From Jiangella endophytica (lineage in GTDB: Bacteria > Actinomycetota > Actinomycetes > Jiangellales > Jiangellaceae), in NCBI RefSeq assembly GCF_003427025.1, contig NZ_QVAI01000002.1:248001-312000 (forward strand): a stretch of 64,000 nt of DNA. Direction: 5' to 3'. Made by a program: the position numbers and the translations under genes. This document shows, piece by piece, positions 42,753 through 53,300 of this stretch (the stretch's first letter is position 1; each line of letters begins with the position of its first letter). The notes under the pieces were generated by a model. It was not told the DNA's origin. It made no database searches and saw only the letters and a program-made list of their open reading frames with translations.

Positions 42753-42822
42753 CACCTCACTCGCCGGAGGACTGAACCCCAGCAGCATCCTGGGGACGCC
42801 AGGTCCCGGAGCGAGTGAGGTG
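42753..42822. terminator. Nested hairpin between convergent alr-like and glycosyltransferase genes
   Basis: CACCTCACTCGC (42753-42764) is perfectly inverted as GCGAGTGAGGTG (42811-42822). Inside is a second perfect hairpin, CCCCAG (42777-42782) with CTGGGG (42790-42795). The 188-base interval contains no gene. Its position between convergent genes suits a two-way terminator, although the structure is more elaborate than most. Confidence 0.5.
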
Positions 42823-42903
42823 CTCCTCAGCCGAATGACGCCCCATCGACCGTCATCCTCCTGATCGTGGGAGACCGCCACCCACAGGCCGGAACCCCAG
42901 GAC

Positions 42904-44046
42904 TCAGCCGGCCCACCGCCCGGTCAGATACGCAGCCGCCCAGACCGACATCAACGGCACCGAGACCGCGAGGTACGCCCACAGCACCCAGCGCCGCCGG
43001 GCCGCCAGCAGAGCGATCGTCACCCACAGGGGCCACCACAGCAGCGTCGCCCGCGGCACGGAGAAGAACCACGTCGACGTGCCGAAGGCGATGACCTGGA
43101 GGCCGATCCACGTCGCCTCGCCCCAGCGGCGCCACCAGAGCAGTGCGCCGGTCAGCACGACGCCGATCAGCATGGCGACGATCTCGGCGCGGAACATCCA
43201 GGCGAACCCGGGCGACTGGGTGCCGCCGAACGCCGCTGCCCAGGTGGTGTCGAGCGCCGTCCACGGCCAGGTGAAGTGCCGGTCCCAGCCCTCGGACTGA
43301 GCGTGCAGCCAGGCCAGCCAATCGCCGGTCTCGGACTCCAGGAACACCGACCACGCCGCCAGCGGCAGCGCCGGCAGGAACAGCCAGCCGAGGCCGGACC
43401 ACCAGGGCCGGCCGGTCCGCTCGATCGCCTCGCGGCGCGTCGTCAGCCAGTGGACGGCGATCGCGGCGGCCAGGAACAGGCCGCTGACCCGCACGGTGCA
43501 CGACAGCGCCGTCAGCACGCCGGCGGCCAGCCAGTGCTGCCGCCGCGCCGCCAGCCAGGCCGGCAACGCGCACGCCAGGAACAGCGACTCGGTGTACGGG
43601 GCGGCGAGGAAGACCGCCGACGGCGACGTCACCCACACCAGCACGGTGAGCCGGCCGATCCGCTGGCCACCCTCCAGTTCCCCGATGCGGCCCAGCGCGA
43701 CGGCGGCGACAGTGCCGGCCAGAAGCGACACGATCAGCCCGGCGGCGACGTGCCGCAGCCCCAGTTCGGCGCCGAGCCACAGGAACGCCGGGAAGCCGGG
43801 GAAGAACGCCTCGTTGGGCACGCCGGTCGGTTCGCCGCCGTAGCCGTGGATCGCGATGCCGGCGTAGTGCCAGTAGTCCCACTGCTGCCACCGGTCCAGC
43901 GCGGGCACGACGTCCTGGCCCTGGGTGACGAACATCCAGCCGGTGGCGCCGGCGATCACCCACATCGAGACCCGGCTGGCCAGCCAGATGCCCAGCGACT
44001 CGCGGTCGACGGCATGCAGCCGCTCGCCCCAGGTCCGCGCCGTCAT
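42904..44046 (-). CDS. Membrane mannosyltransferase, PIG-V-like GT-C
   Basis: A 380-residue integral membrane glycosyltransferase. The first loop holds RWQQWDYWHYAGIAIHGYGG and NEAFFPGFPAFLWLG, the acidic/aromatic signature of PIG-V-type polyprenol-phosphate-dependent mannosyltransferases. About nine membrane segments follow, with SPSAVFLAAPYTESLFLACA in between. Its ATG overlaps the preceding GT87-like gene by four bases. It probably adds mannose to a cell-envelope polymer or lipid; the acceptor is unknown. Confidence 0.82.
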   Translation of the reverse strand: MTARTWGERLHAVDRESLGIWLASRVSMWVIAGATGWMFVTQGQDVVPALDRWQQWDYWHYAGIAIHGYGGEPTGVPNEAFFPGFPAFLWLGAELGLRHVAAGLIVSLLAGTVAAVALGRIGELEGGQRIGRLTVLVWVTSPSAVFLAAPYTESLFLACALPAWLAARRQHWLAAGVLTALSCTVRVSGLFLAAAIAVHWLTTRREAIERTGRPWWSGLGWLFLPALPLAAWSVFLESETGDWLAWLHAQSEGWDRHFTWPWTALDTTWAAAFGGTQSPGFAWMFRAEIVAMLIGVVLTGALLWWRRWGEATWIGLQVIAFGTSTWFFSVPRATLLWWPLWVTIALLAARRRWVLWAYLAVSVPLMSVWAAAYLTGRWAG

Positions 44047-45458
44047 GCCGGCATCACCCCACGGCGCCGGTGCCGGGGCGCGATCGGGTCCAGCGGCGTC
44101 AGGAACCGGCGGACGGGGTCCTCCTCGGGACGGCGGATGTCGCGCACGACCATGACAACGAGCCAGAGCAGCCCAGCGATCCGCAGCAGGATCGCCAGCG
44201 CGTACTGGTCGTTCGTCAGCAGCGGCGATGACGGATCGTACAGCGTCGCCAGAAACCGCCACACCAGCACGACGTAGATCCCCTCGGCGACCTGCCAGAC
44301 GGCGAGGTCGCGCACCCGTGGCCGGGCCAGCACCGCCAGCGGCAGCAGCCAGAGCGAGTACTGCGGCGACCACACCTTGTTCACCAGTAGGAACGCGGCG
44401 ACGGCGAGGAAGGCGAGCTGGGCGACGCGGGGCGGGACGGGCGCCGTCAGGGCGAGCACGGCGATCAGCACCAGCAGCACCCCCGCGGACACGACGGCGA
44501 GGTCGTCGACGGACTCGGGCAGCAGGTCCGGCGCGAGGAGGTCGACGGCGAACCAGGTGGAGCCGAAGTCGGCGACGCGGTCGGCGTTGAACGTGAAGAA
44601 CTCGCGCCAGCCTTCCGGCGCCCACCACGCCACGGGCAGGTTCACCGCCGCCCACGCGACGGCGGCGGCCACGACGGCCAGCGCGGCGTCGCGCAGCGCG
44701 GAGCGCCGGTCCGGTGACCGCAGCGCCACCAGCACCAGCACGCCGAGCAGCAGCACCGGGTACAGCTTGGTGGCGGTGCCCAGCCCGATCAGCACGCCGG
44801 CCAGCACCGGCCGGTCCCGCGACCACGCCAGGATCGCCAGCGATGTCGCCAGCACGGCCAGCAGGTCCCAGTTGACGTACGCGCTGAGGAGCAGCAGCGG
44901 CGACGCGGCCACCAGCAGGCCGTCCCACGGGCGACGGGACACCGTCCGCGCGGTCGCGACGACCACGCCGAGTGCCGTGACGGCCATGAGGCCGGCGGTG
45001 AGGTCGAAGAAGACCACGCTCTCCGCGATGGCCGGGGGCAGCCCGCCGCCACCACCGAACGCGTCGTACAGACCGGCCGCCGCGATCGCCGTCACCTGCA
45101 TGACGGCGCCGGTCAGTACCGGGTACTCCAGCATGCTGTCGCGGTAGGCCACCAGCCCGTCGGCGAACCCGCGCTCGCGGTACAGGAACGCGACGTCGCT
45201 GTAGCACAGCGACGTCCACATCGACCGGTCCGCGCGGTCGGCCCAGCCGTCGGCCCGGCACGGCTGGTCGACGAGGAACCCGAGCAGCAGCACGACGACC
45301 GCGACCAGCAGGGCGATCCGGACCGGGCCCCACCAACGCCGCGGCAGCGCCGCTCGCTTCCCGAGCGGCCCGCCGATCGCCTGGCTCAGCTCCGCGACGA
45401 CAGCGTCCTCACGACTGGGCGCGGCGGATCCTTCGCGGCGCTGCGGCGTCACGGACAC
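44043..45458 (-). CDS. GT87-family polyprenol-phosphate mannosyltransferase
   Basis: A 471-residue GT-C enzyme with about eleven membrane segments. The family pattern is visible: the extracellular CYSDVAFLYRERGFADGLVA with acidic residues, EYPVLTGAVMQVTAIAAAGL, VNWDLLAVLATSLAI, and GLGTATKLYPVLLLGVLVL. It is coupled to the PIG-V-like gene and follows the PBP gene on the same strand. In Streptomyces-type genomes a similar gene sits next to this PBP. The product glycan is unknown. Confidence 0.85.
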   Translation of the reverse strand: MSVTPQRREGSAAPSREDAVVAELSQAIGGPLGKRAALPRRWWGPVRIALLVAVVVLLLGFLVDQPCRADGWADRADRSMWTSLCYSDVAFLYRERGFADGLVAYRDSMLEYPVLTGAVMQVTAIAAAGLYDAFGGGGGLPPAIAESVVFFDLTAGLMAVTALGVVVATARTVSRRPWDGLLVAASPLLLLSAYVNWDLLAVLATSLAILAWSRDRPVLAGVLIGLGTATKLYPVLLLGVLVLVALRSPDRRSALRDAALAVVAAAVAWAAVNLPVAWWAPEGWREFFTFNADRVADFGSTWFAVDLLAPDLLPESVDDLAVVSAGVLLVLIAVLALTAPVPPRVAQLAFLAVAAFLLVNKVWSPQYSLWLLPLAVLARPRVRDLAVWQVAEGIYVVLVWRFLATLYDPSSPLLTNDQYALAILLRIAGLLWLVVMVVRDIRRPEEDPVRRFLTPLDPIAPRHRRRGVMPA

Positions 45459-45523
45459 GACTCGACAGCCTAGACGCCGGGTGCGACGCCGGTCACAACG
45501 ACCGCACCGACGCGGCCCTCACC

Positions 45524-47959
45524 TCAGCGGCCGCCTCCGCCGCCGGCGTCGCCCCAGTCGCCGCCGGGTGGGTCGTCGGTCGGTGTCTCGGACGGCTCCT
45601 CGGTCGGTGTCTCGGACGGGGTCTCGGTCGGCTCCTCGGGCGGCTGTTCGCCGCCGTCGCCCCACTCGTTGCCGTTGCCGTTCCCGTTGTTGCCGTTGCC
45701 GCTGTCGTCGGAACCGTCGCCGCCGCCACCGTCACCGCTGTCGTCGCCGCCGCCGTTCCCGCCGTCGTTGCCGCCGCCGTTCCCGCCGTCGTCGCCGTTG
45801 TCGTTGCCGTTCCCGTTGTCGCCGTTCTCGTCCTCGCCGGGGGTCTCGGTCGGGGTGGGCGTGGGTGTGGGCGACGGGTTGACCGCCTCGCCGATCTCAG
45901 CCGGGTCGGGGAACTCCTCGACCTCCATGCCCTCGAGCGCCCCCGTCATGAAGGCGGTCCAGATGCGGGCCGGGAAGGCGCCGCCGGTGAAGGTGTCCAT
46001 GCCGTCGACGCCGTCGAGCGAGACCGTGCCGGCCGTCTCGCCCTCGCCGCGGAAGATCACGACGCTGGCCGACAGCTGCGGTACGTACCCGGAGAACCAC
46101 GCGGTGAGGTCCTCGTGGGTGCCGGTCTTGCCGGCTGCCGGCCGGCCGAGGTTCTGCGCCTCGCGGCCGCTGCCGTTCTGGACCACCTGGCTCAGCGCGA
46201 ACGTGGTGTCGGCGACGACGCCCGGGTCGAGCACCGACTCGGGGGCCGGTTCGACGCGGTACGGGACGTTGCCGCCGGGCTCGGTGACGGAGCGGACGGT
46301 GTACCAGTCGGCGTGCCGGCCGCCCGCGGCAAGTGTCGCGTACGCCTCGGCCATGTCGATGGGCCGGACGTGGCCGATGCCGATGGTGACGCGCGGGTCC
46401 TGGCGCAGCTGCGTCTCCTCGTCGGCCGCATACGAGAGCCCGGACGCCAGCTGGGCGTCGACGACGCTGTCCGGCCCGATGTTCATGGCGAGGTCGACGA
46501 ACGCGGTGTTCATCGACTGCTCGGTCGCGGTGACGAGGTCGATGGCCTCGCCGTACTCCTGGTCGTCCTGGTTGTGCACCGGCGGGCCGAGGATGGGGTC
46601 GGTGAGGGTGTTGCCGGAGTAGCGGCTCTCCAGCGAGATGCCCTGCTCCAACGCCGCGGCCAGCGTGAACGGCTTCACCGTCGATCCGCCCTGGACGGAG
46701 GCGTCGATGGCGTCGTTGAACGGCTGCTCGATGTAGTCGGGTCCGCCGTACATGGCGACGACGGCGCCGTCGCCCGGCGTGACCGCCGCGAGGCCGACCC
46801 GGACGCCGTCGGCATGCTCCTTCGGCCGTTCCGCCTCGACGGCCTGCAGCGCGGCCGTCTGCGCCTTGGGGTCGAACGTGGTGACGACGCGCAGGCCACC
46901 GGTGTCGATCTCTTCCTCGGTGAAGCCGTTCGCGATCAGCTCCTCGCGGACCTGCCACAGCAGGTAGCCGTTGGGACCGCCGTAACGGTTGGCGCTCTGC
47001 TCCGGCACGACCTGGGGCGGCACCAGCGTCTCGGCGGTGGCGGCGTCGAGCCGGCCGATGTCGACCATGCCGTCGACGACGTACTGGAATCGCTGCTGGA
47101 ACCGCTCGGCGTTCTCGGGGCCCAGCGTGGGGTCGTAGCGGGTCGGCGAGCGCAGGATGCCGGCGAGCGCAGCGCACTGGGCGGTGTCGAGATCGGACAC
47201 CGGCACGCCGAAGTAGGAGCGCGACGCGGTCTGGATGCCGTAGACACCGCCGCGGCCGAACCAGATGGTGTTGAGGTACGACGCGAGGATGTCGTCCTTG
47301 TCCAGCTGCTGGTCGATCTTGACCGAGATGAACAGCTCCTGCACCTTGCGGGTGAGGGTCTGGTCCTGGGTCAGGTAGTAGTTCTTGACGTACTGCTGGG
47401 TGATCGTGGAGCCACCGCCGGCCGCCGTCGACCCGTTGTTCTGGATGTAGCCGATGCCCGCGCGCAGCATGCCGACCGGGTCGAAACCGTTGTTCTCGTA
47501 GAAGCTGCGGTCCTCGGCGGCCACGACGGAGTCCTGGCAGGCCTGCGGGATGTCGGAGATGTCGACGGTCTCGCGGTTCTCGGCGCTGAACCGGCCGAGC
47601 TCGGTCTCGCCGTCGTTCCAGTAGACGATGGTCGCTTCGGACCGGGCGAACGCGTTGGCCTCGGGGATGTCCGTCATGGCGTAGGCGATGCTGATGCCGG
47701 CGACGCCGAGCAGCATCATGCCGAGCGCGTAGAGACCGAACGCCTTCAACGAGACGAACCGGCGCCAGCCCTTGCGGCGGCCCTTGCCGTTCTTCCCGTT
47801 CTTGCCGCTGCGGCCGGCGGCGTAACGACGGCCACCACCGCCCCGTTCAGGGGTCGCCGACGGGACCGCGCCGGCGGACGCGGCGGTTCTGGGAGCCGCG
47901 TTCTTCGACGCGGCCGTACGCGCGCGGTCACCCGCGCGGCGTCGCCCTTGGTTGGTCAC
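45524..47959 (-). CDS. Bifunctional penicillin-binding protein (class A)
   Basis: An 811-residue PBP1-type enzyme that polymerises and crosslinks peptidoglycan. A basic cytoplasmic tail (1-70), one membrane helix (~72-95), a GT51 glycosyltransferase domain (VVAAEDRSFYENNGFDPVGM, GGSTITQQYVKNYYL), and a transpeptidase domain with Ser426 in GGSTVKPFT, SMNTAF and the KTG box GRPAAGKTGT. Residues ~700-811 are a low-complexity tail rich in Gly, Asn, Asp, Thr, Pro and Glu. Start ATG 47959. It lies upstream of two glycosyltransferases on the same strand. Confidence 0.95.
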   Translation of the reverse strand: MTNQGRRRAGDRARTAASKNAAPRTAASAGAVPSATPERGGGGRRYAAGRSGKNGKNGKGRRKGWRRFVSLKAFGLYALGMMLLGVAGISIAYAMTDIPEANAFARSEATIVYWNDGETELGRFSAENRETVDISDIPQACQDSVVAAEDRSFYENNGFDPVGMLRAGIGYIQNNGSTAAGGGSTITQQYVKNYYLTQDQTLTRKVQELFISVKIDQQLDKDDILASYLNTIWFGRGGVYGIQTASRSYFGVPVSDLDTAQCAALAGILRSPTRYDPTLGPENAERFQQRFQYVVDGMVDIGRLDAATAETLVPPQVVPEQSANRYGGPNGYLLWQVREELIANGFTEEEIDTGGLRVVTTFDPKAQTAALQAVEAERPKEHADGVRVGLAAVTPGDGAVVAMYGGPDYIEQPFNDAIDASVQGGSTVKPFTLAAALEQGISLESRYSGNTLTDPILGPPVHNQDDQEYGEAIDLVTATEQSMNTAFVDLAMNIGPDSVVDAQLASGLSYAADEETQLRQDPRVTIGIGHVRPIDMAEAYATLAAGGRHADWYTVRSVTEPGGNVPYRVEPAPESVLDPGVVADTTFALSQVVQNGSGREAQNLGRPAAGKTGTHEDLTAWFSGYVPQLSASVVIFRGEGETAGTVSLDGVDGMDTFTGGAFPARIWTAFMTGALEGMEVEEFPDPAEIGEAVNPSPTPTPTPTETPGEDENGDNGNGNDNGDDGGNGGGNDGGNGGGDDSGDGGGGDGSDDSGNGNNGNGNGNEWGDGGEQPPEEPTETPSETPTEEPSETPTDDPPGGDWGDAGGGGGR
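45545..45875 (-). repeat. Low-complexity repeat coding the PBP tail
   Basis: Short GNGN/GGDDG and TETPSETPTEEPSETPT units form a slippage-prone Asn/Gly/Asp block followed by an acidic Thr/Pro block. These are in-frame codons, not an intergenic repeat. The tail would extend into the wall or outside. Confidence 0.75.
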
Positions 47960-48187
47960 AGAGTTCCCGGTCGGGTCGGGGACATCGGCCGTCCGGTGCG
48001 CGCGATGAGGCGCGCCGGATTCATGCAGAGCCTACGACGCTCCATGCTCGATCACGCCAATCCTGCTCCTGCCTCGGACGTTTCAAACCTGCGTGTGACG
48101 CCACAGCCGTCTCACCCGTCACGCCGGTGTGGACCGGTCACTTGCAGTCGGCGCCGCGGACGTTCTATCGTCCGAACTATCAAACGG

Positions 48188-48206
48188 ATGTATCGGTTCG
48201 ATACAT
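48188..48206. promoter_or_regulatory. PadR operator candidate
   Basis: ATGTATCG-GTT-CGATACAT is a perfect 8+8 inverted repeat 31 bases before the padR start. PadR repressors commonly bind ATGT/ACAT-ended dyads, so this is the expected autoregulatory site for the padR-ino1 operon. The rest of the 278-base gap upstream holds no gene that I can see. Confidence 0.65.
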
Positions 48207-48237
48207 CGATCCAGAATGATGCAAGGGAGCGTACCTC

Positions 48238-48885
48238 GTGGGCAAGCGGGCAGAGGCGTTGGAGCTGGCCATCCTGGGCCTGCTGCATGACGCGCCGCTG
48301 CACGGCTACGAGCTGCGCAAGAGGGTGAACTCGCTGCTGGGGTGGGGGCGAGCCTTCTCGTACGGCACCTTGTATCCGACCTTGAAGGCGATGGTGCGGC
48401 AGAACTACCTCGCTGAGGACGAGCCGGTCGACACCCTGGTGACGCCGGCTCCGCATCGCAGCGGGCGCCGCGGTCGCATCGCCTACCGACTCACTCCGGA
48501 GGGCAAGGAGCGTTTCGCCGATCTGCTCACCCACACCGGGCCATCGGCCTGGGACGACGAGCACTTCGGCGTGCACTTCGCGTTCTTCGGCCGGGCCGAC
48601 GCCGATACCCGCATGCGGATCCTCATCGGCCGGCGCAGCCGGCTGCAGGAGAAGCTCGACCAGTTCCGCTCGGCACTGTCGCGCACACGCGAACGTCTCG
48701 ACGCCTACACGCTGGAGCTCCAGCGGCACGGTCTCGAGTCGGTCGAGCGCGAGGTCAAGTGGCTCGACGACCTGATCAGCGCGGAACAGCGCTCGATCGA
48801 CAGGCCACAGGGCGCCACGCCCACCCCAGGGGCCGGTGAGCCACCGGCGCCCTCCACCGGAATCGAAGGAGAGAACGGCCGATGA
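48238..48885 (+). CDS. PadR-family transcriptional regulator
   Basis: A 215-residue PadR regulator: winged helix at residues ~5-90 ([20 protein letters not shown], then [18 protein letters not shown], with the wing [18 protein letters not shown]), followed by a PadR C-terminal helical domain and a Pro-rich tail. AAGGGAG precedes the GTG start. The stop overlaps the ino1 ATG by four bases, so regulator and enzyme are made together. The operator dyad upstream implies it controls inositol synthesis together with itself. Confidence 0.93.
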   Translation: MGKRAEALELAILGLLHDAPLHGYELRKRVNSLLGWGRAFSYGTLYPTLKAMVRQNYLAEDEPVDTLVTPAPHRSGRRGRIAYRLTPEGKERFADLLTHTGPSAWDDEHFGVHFAFFGRADADTRMRILIGRRSRLQEKLDQFRSALSRTRERLDAYTLELQRHGLESVEREVKWLDDLISAEQRSIDRPQGATPTPGAGEPPAPSTGIEGENGR

Positions 48886-49961
48886 GCTCGGTACGTGTTG
48901 GCATCGTCGGCGTGGGTAACTGCGCCGCCTCGCTCGTGCAGGGCGTGCACTATTACCGCGACGCCGACCCGGCGACGAAGGTCCCCGGACTGATGCACGT
49001 TCAGTTCGGCGACTACCACGTCCGTGACGTCGAGTTCGTCGCCGCGTTCGACGTAGACGCGAAGAAGGTCGGGCAGGATCTCGCCGACGCCATCGGCGCC
49101 AGCGAGAACAACACCATCAAGATCTGCGACGTGCCTCCCACGGGCGTCGTCGTGCAGCGGGGTCACACGCTGGACGGCCTGGGCAAGTACTACCGCGAGA
49201 CCATCGTCGAGGACGAGAGCGAGCCGGTCGACGTCGTCGCCGCGCTCAAGGCGGCCAAGGTCGACGTCCTGGTCTGCTACCTGCCGGTGGGCTCCGAGGA
49301 GGCCGCCAAGTTCTACGCGCAGGCCGCCATCGACGCCGGGGTGGGGTTCGTCAACTGCCTCCCGGTCTTCATCGCCGGCACCCAGGAGTGGGCGGACAAG
49401 TTCACCGCCGCGGGTGTCCCGATCGTCGGCGACGACATCAAGTCGCAGATCGGCGCGACCATCACGCACCGCGTGCTGGCCAAGCTGTTCGAGGACCGCG
49501 GCGTCACCGTCGACCGGACCTACCAGCTCAACGTCGGCGGCAACATGGACTTCAAGAACATGCTCGAGCGCGAGCGGCTGGAGTCCAAGAAGATCTCGAA
49601 GACGCAGTCGGTCACCTCGCAGCTGGTCGAGGGGCTGGAGCCGCGCAACGTCCACATCGGCCCGTCCGACTACGTCGCGTGGCTGGACGACCGCAAGTGG
49701 GCGTTCATCCGGCTCGAGGGCCGCAACTTCGGCGACGTCCCGCTGAACCTGGAGTACAAGCTCGAGGTCTGGGACTCCCCGAACTCGGCCGGCATCGTCA
49801 TCGACGCGCTCCGGGCGGCCAAGATCGCCATGGACCGCGGCGTCGGCGGGCCGATCCTCTCCGCGTCGTCCTACTTCATGAAGTCGCCGCCGGAGCAGTA
49901 CTCCGACGACGTCTGCCGCGAGAAGGTCGAGCAGTTCATCCGCGGCGAGATCGAGCGCTGA
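48882..49961 (+). CDS. ino1: Inositol-3-phosphate synthase
   Basis: A 359-residue enzyme converting glucose 6-phosphate to 1D-myo-inositol 3-phosphate with internal NAD+ cycling. The NAD-binding opening [20 protein letters not shown], the region [36 protein letters not shown] and [14 protein letters not shown] with active-site Lys residues are all typical of the actinobacterial type. The product feeds phosphatidylinositol and mycothiol synthesis. It is coupled to padR and followed by a strong hairpin. Confidence 0.96.
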   Translation: MSSVRVGIVGVGNCAASLVQGVHYYRDADPATKVPGLMHVQFGDYHVRDVEFVAAFDVDAKKVGQDLADAIGASENNTIKICDVPPTGVVVQRGHTLDGLGKYYRETIVEDESEPVDVVAALKAAKVDVLVCYLPVGSEEAAKFYAQAAIDAGVGFVNCLPVFIAGTQEWADKFTAAGVPIVGDDIKSQIGATITHRVLAKLFEDRGVTVDRTYQLNVGGNMDFKNMLERERLESKKISKTQSVTSQLVEGLEPRNVHIGPSDYVAWLDDRKWAFIRLEGRNFGDVPLNLEYKLEVWDSPNSAGIVIDALRAAKIAMDRGVGGPILSASSYFMKSPPEQYSDDVCREKVEQFIRGEIER

Positions 49962-49976
49962 CCCGTCACGGGTGAG

Positions 49977-50016
49977 CGCGAGGAGCCGGCGCCCGCTGGG
50001 GTGCCGGCTCCTCGCG
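49977..50016 (+). terminator. Hairpin terminator after ino1
   Basis: CGCGAGGAGCCGGC (49977-49990) pairs perfectly with GCCGGCTCCTCGCG (50003-50016), 14 base pairs with a 12-base loop, starting 15 bases after the stop. Confidence 0.8.
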
Positions 50017-50262
50017 TTCAGGGCGCCGGACGTTGGGACGACCCGCGGATCGGCCGAACGGTCACACCGTCATGGGGTGGCGCCGACCTGCGGCCCGACC
50101 TCCAGTGCGCGAACTCCGCAGCTACCGGGCGTGATCATCGGTCCGCCCACAGATGAGAATCGCGTCGCCGGTGCGGCAGTTTGACGTGGCTCGTCTACCA
50201 TTTCCGTCATGCTCCGGTGGGATCGTGTGCCAGATTGAGGTGTTTCACCCATCGGTCGCCTA

Positions 50263-50290
50263 TTGACAGAACGCTGCCGGGCAGTAAGCG
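50263..50290 (+). promoter_or_regulatory. Candidate promoter of the conservon operon
   Basis: TTGACA (50263-50268) is followed after 16 bases by TAAGCG (50285-50290). This is the only clear -35 in the 379-base gap (50017-50395), which otherwise holds nothing I recognise. The kinase ATG lies 106 bases further on, behind GAGGAAGGAA. Confidence 0.4.
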
Positions 50291-50395
50291 TCGTCTAGCG
50301 GCGCGAGTGCGTCCCGGAGCACGACGGCGGCCACGAAGGGGCCCGAGCCGCTCATCGGCGAGCGGCCATGGGGGACGACAGAGGAAGGAACATCG

Positions 50396-53300
50396 ATGAC
50401 GCGGACCGCCCGAGGACGCCGTAGCAACGACGGCGCCACGAAGCGGGCGCGCGCGAATCTGCGCCCTGCAGACCTGCGCCCAGCCGTGAAGTCCGGCCGT
50501 GCGAAGGAGGGCGGCGACGGCGAGCGCTCCCGGTCCTTCTGGCAGTCCTTCCTGCACGACCGCAGCGTCCGTTCTCGCGTCGCCGCGCTGGTTCTACTCC
50601 CGCTGCTGGGCACCCTGGTGCTCGGCACGTTGTTCTTCAAGAGCGCCCTCGACGAGGCGTCGTCCGCGTCGCGCACCGAGAGCCTGGCCGAGGTCGGCAT
50701 GGTGTCGCTCCAAGCGCTCCAGGCGATCCAGGACGAGCGCGACGTCACCGGTTTCTACTTCGGCCAAGGCCCCAGCGCCGAGTCCGTCAGCAACGCGCGT
50801 GACACCACCGACGCCGCGCTGGCCGCACTGTCCGACGAGATCGACCAGCGCCGCGGCGACGACCTCGGCGCCACCTACGAGGGCGCGGTCAAGGACTTCG
50901 ACCGCGAGGTCGAGCGGCTGAGCGGCACCGAGCGCGAGTCGAACTATCGGAAGCAGCGCGACGGCAACGACCCGGTCTTCAACGAGGGCGGTACCGAGGG
51001 CTACCACCGTTTCGCCGAGGTCCTGCAGCGCCTCGCCACGGCTGCCGCGGCCGGCTCCGACGACCCCACACTGGCTCGCCGCATCACCGCTCTGGGCGAC
51101 ATGGCCCAGGCGGTCGAGTCGGCGTCGCTGGAGCGGGGCATCGTCGCCTTCTTCATGCAGCCGGAGGTCGCGCCCACGGCCCCCCAGCGCGACCAGGCCA
51201 TGGTCCTCCAGGGTGAGCAGGACCTACTGCTCGAGGGCCGGTTCCTCCGCGGTCTCGGCTTCACCGAACAGCGCCGCATCTACTCGAACCAGATCTACAT
51301 CGCCAACCGCGCGGTCACCACCGCTCGCAGCGACATCGCCAACGGCGCCGCGCCCCGCGTCTCGAAGGACCAGTGGTGGGAGTCCTCGACGGCGCGGCTG
51401 GACGACCTTCGCGACATCCAGCAGGAGTCGGGCAACGCGGTCCTGGCGCTCGCGGCCGAGCGCACCGACAGCGCCCGCGTGACCGCGCTGTTCAGCGCGC
51501 TCGGCGTGCTCGCCGTCCTGGCGCTGACCATCTACCTCGCCATCGTCGTGGCGCGGTCCATCATCGGCCCGCTGCGCCGACTGCGCGCCTCGGCGCTCGA
51601 GACCGCGCAGACCCAGCTGCCGGCGCTGGTCGACCGGGTGCACAAGGACGGCCCGGTGGTCGCGCGCGACCTACCTGACGCCGTCCAGGCCGAGGGCCGC
51701 GACGAGATCGGCCAGGTCGCCACGGCGTTCAACGACGTCCACGCCACGGCCGTCCGGGTCGCCGCCGAGCAGGCGCTGCTGCGGCAGAACCTCGACACCA
51801 TCGTCGTCAACCTCTCCCGCCGCACGCAATCGCTGGTCGACCGCCAGCTCGGCGAGATCGAGGGCCTCGAGCAGCGCGAGCGCGACCCCGACCAGCTGAG
51901 CACGCTGTTCCGCATCGACCACATGGCCACCCGCGTCCGGAGGCACGCCGAGAGCCTCCTGGTCCTCGCCGGCGTCGACGAGATGCGCAAGCACACCAGC
52001 GCGGCCGGCGTCCTCGACGTCGTCCGCACCGCGGTCGGCGAGGTCGAGCAGTACCCGCGGGTGAAGTTCGGCGTCATGCCGACCGACCTCATCACCGCCG
52101 GCGCCGTCGACGACATCGCCCACCTGCTGGCCGAGCTGATCGACAACGCCACCGAGTTCTCCGCGCCGGCCACGCCGGTCCGGGTGACCAGCCAGCCCCT
52201 GCTGGGTGGCGGCCTGCGGCTGCAGGTCACCGACTCCGGCCTGGGCATCCCGGCCGGTCAGCTGGACGAGCTGAACGAGCGGCTGCGCAACGTCGGCGAC
52301 ATCGACGTCGCGGCGTCGCGCACCCTGGGCCTCTACGTCGTCGCGCGCCTGGCCGCCAAGCACGGCATCCAGGTGCGGCTCGAGGGGGTGCCCGAGGGCG
52401 GAACGGCCGCGCAGGTCGACCTTCCCGCGCACCTGATCCTCTCGCCGCTCGACACCAGCGAGGGCGTCATCCCGCCGGTCCCCGCCGAGCCGGCCGCGCC
52501 GCACCAGCCGTCCAGCGGCTTCGGCGACTCCTGGAGCCTCGACCCCAACCCGGCGCCGTTCCGCCGCGACGACTCCTCGCCGGCACTCCCGCTCACCCCG
52601 GCCGGGTCCTCCCTGCCCCGTCGCGACGAGCGGCCCGACGAGACCCGCTTCCCGGTCGAGGCGCCCGCGCAGTCCGACCAGCCGCTGCCCGCTGACCCCG
52701 CCCCGGCCATGGACGCCGGCCGGCCCACCTGGCCTAGCCCGGAGGAGTCGCGGCTGCGTCCCGACACCGGCGAGTCGCGCATCCCGCCCATCACGGCGGA
52801 GACCCGCTACTCGGCCTCCGACACCGGCGAACACCGCGTGACCGACACCGGCGAGCACCAGTTGTCCGAGACCGGTGAACGCCGCCTCACCGAGACGGGC
52901 GAGCGCCGGCTCTCCGACACCGGCGAACGCCGCATCTCCACCGATCACGGCGCCCGGACCGACGAGTCGTGGCGGCAGCCGCTCACCAACGGCAGCACGA
53001 GTGGGGCACTGCCCACCCGCGAACCGCGTCCGGAGGTTCGCCCGCCCACTCCGCAGCCGCCTGCGCCCGCCGTCCCGGCCAAGCCGGCAGCCGCCGCCCG
53101 CGCTTCTCTGCGCGCGCCGGAGCCGGTACTCCCGGACAGCGACTCGCCGATCTACGACTCCGTCGCCTCGGCCTGGTTCAGCCGGTCCGGCGCCGACTCG
53201 TCCACCGACGACTGGTCCAGCCCGGCCGACGAAGGCTGGCGGCGGGCCGCTGAGGCGCTGCGCTCGGCCGAGGAGGCCGCCAGCGCCCGCGCCGTCCAGC

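Noticed and set aside
45545-45875. Short repeats resembling a microsatellite or CRISPR-like array
   Set aside because: They are in-frame codons of the PBP tail without spacers of constant length.
52820-52939. Tandem 24-base units as a CRISPR or minisatellite
   Set aside because: Units are contiguous, in frame and differ at synonymous positions; they form a protein repeat.
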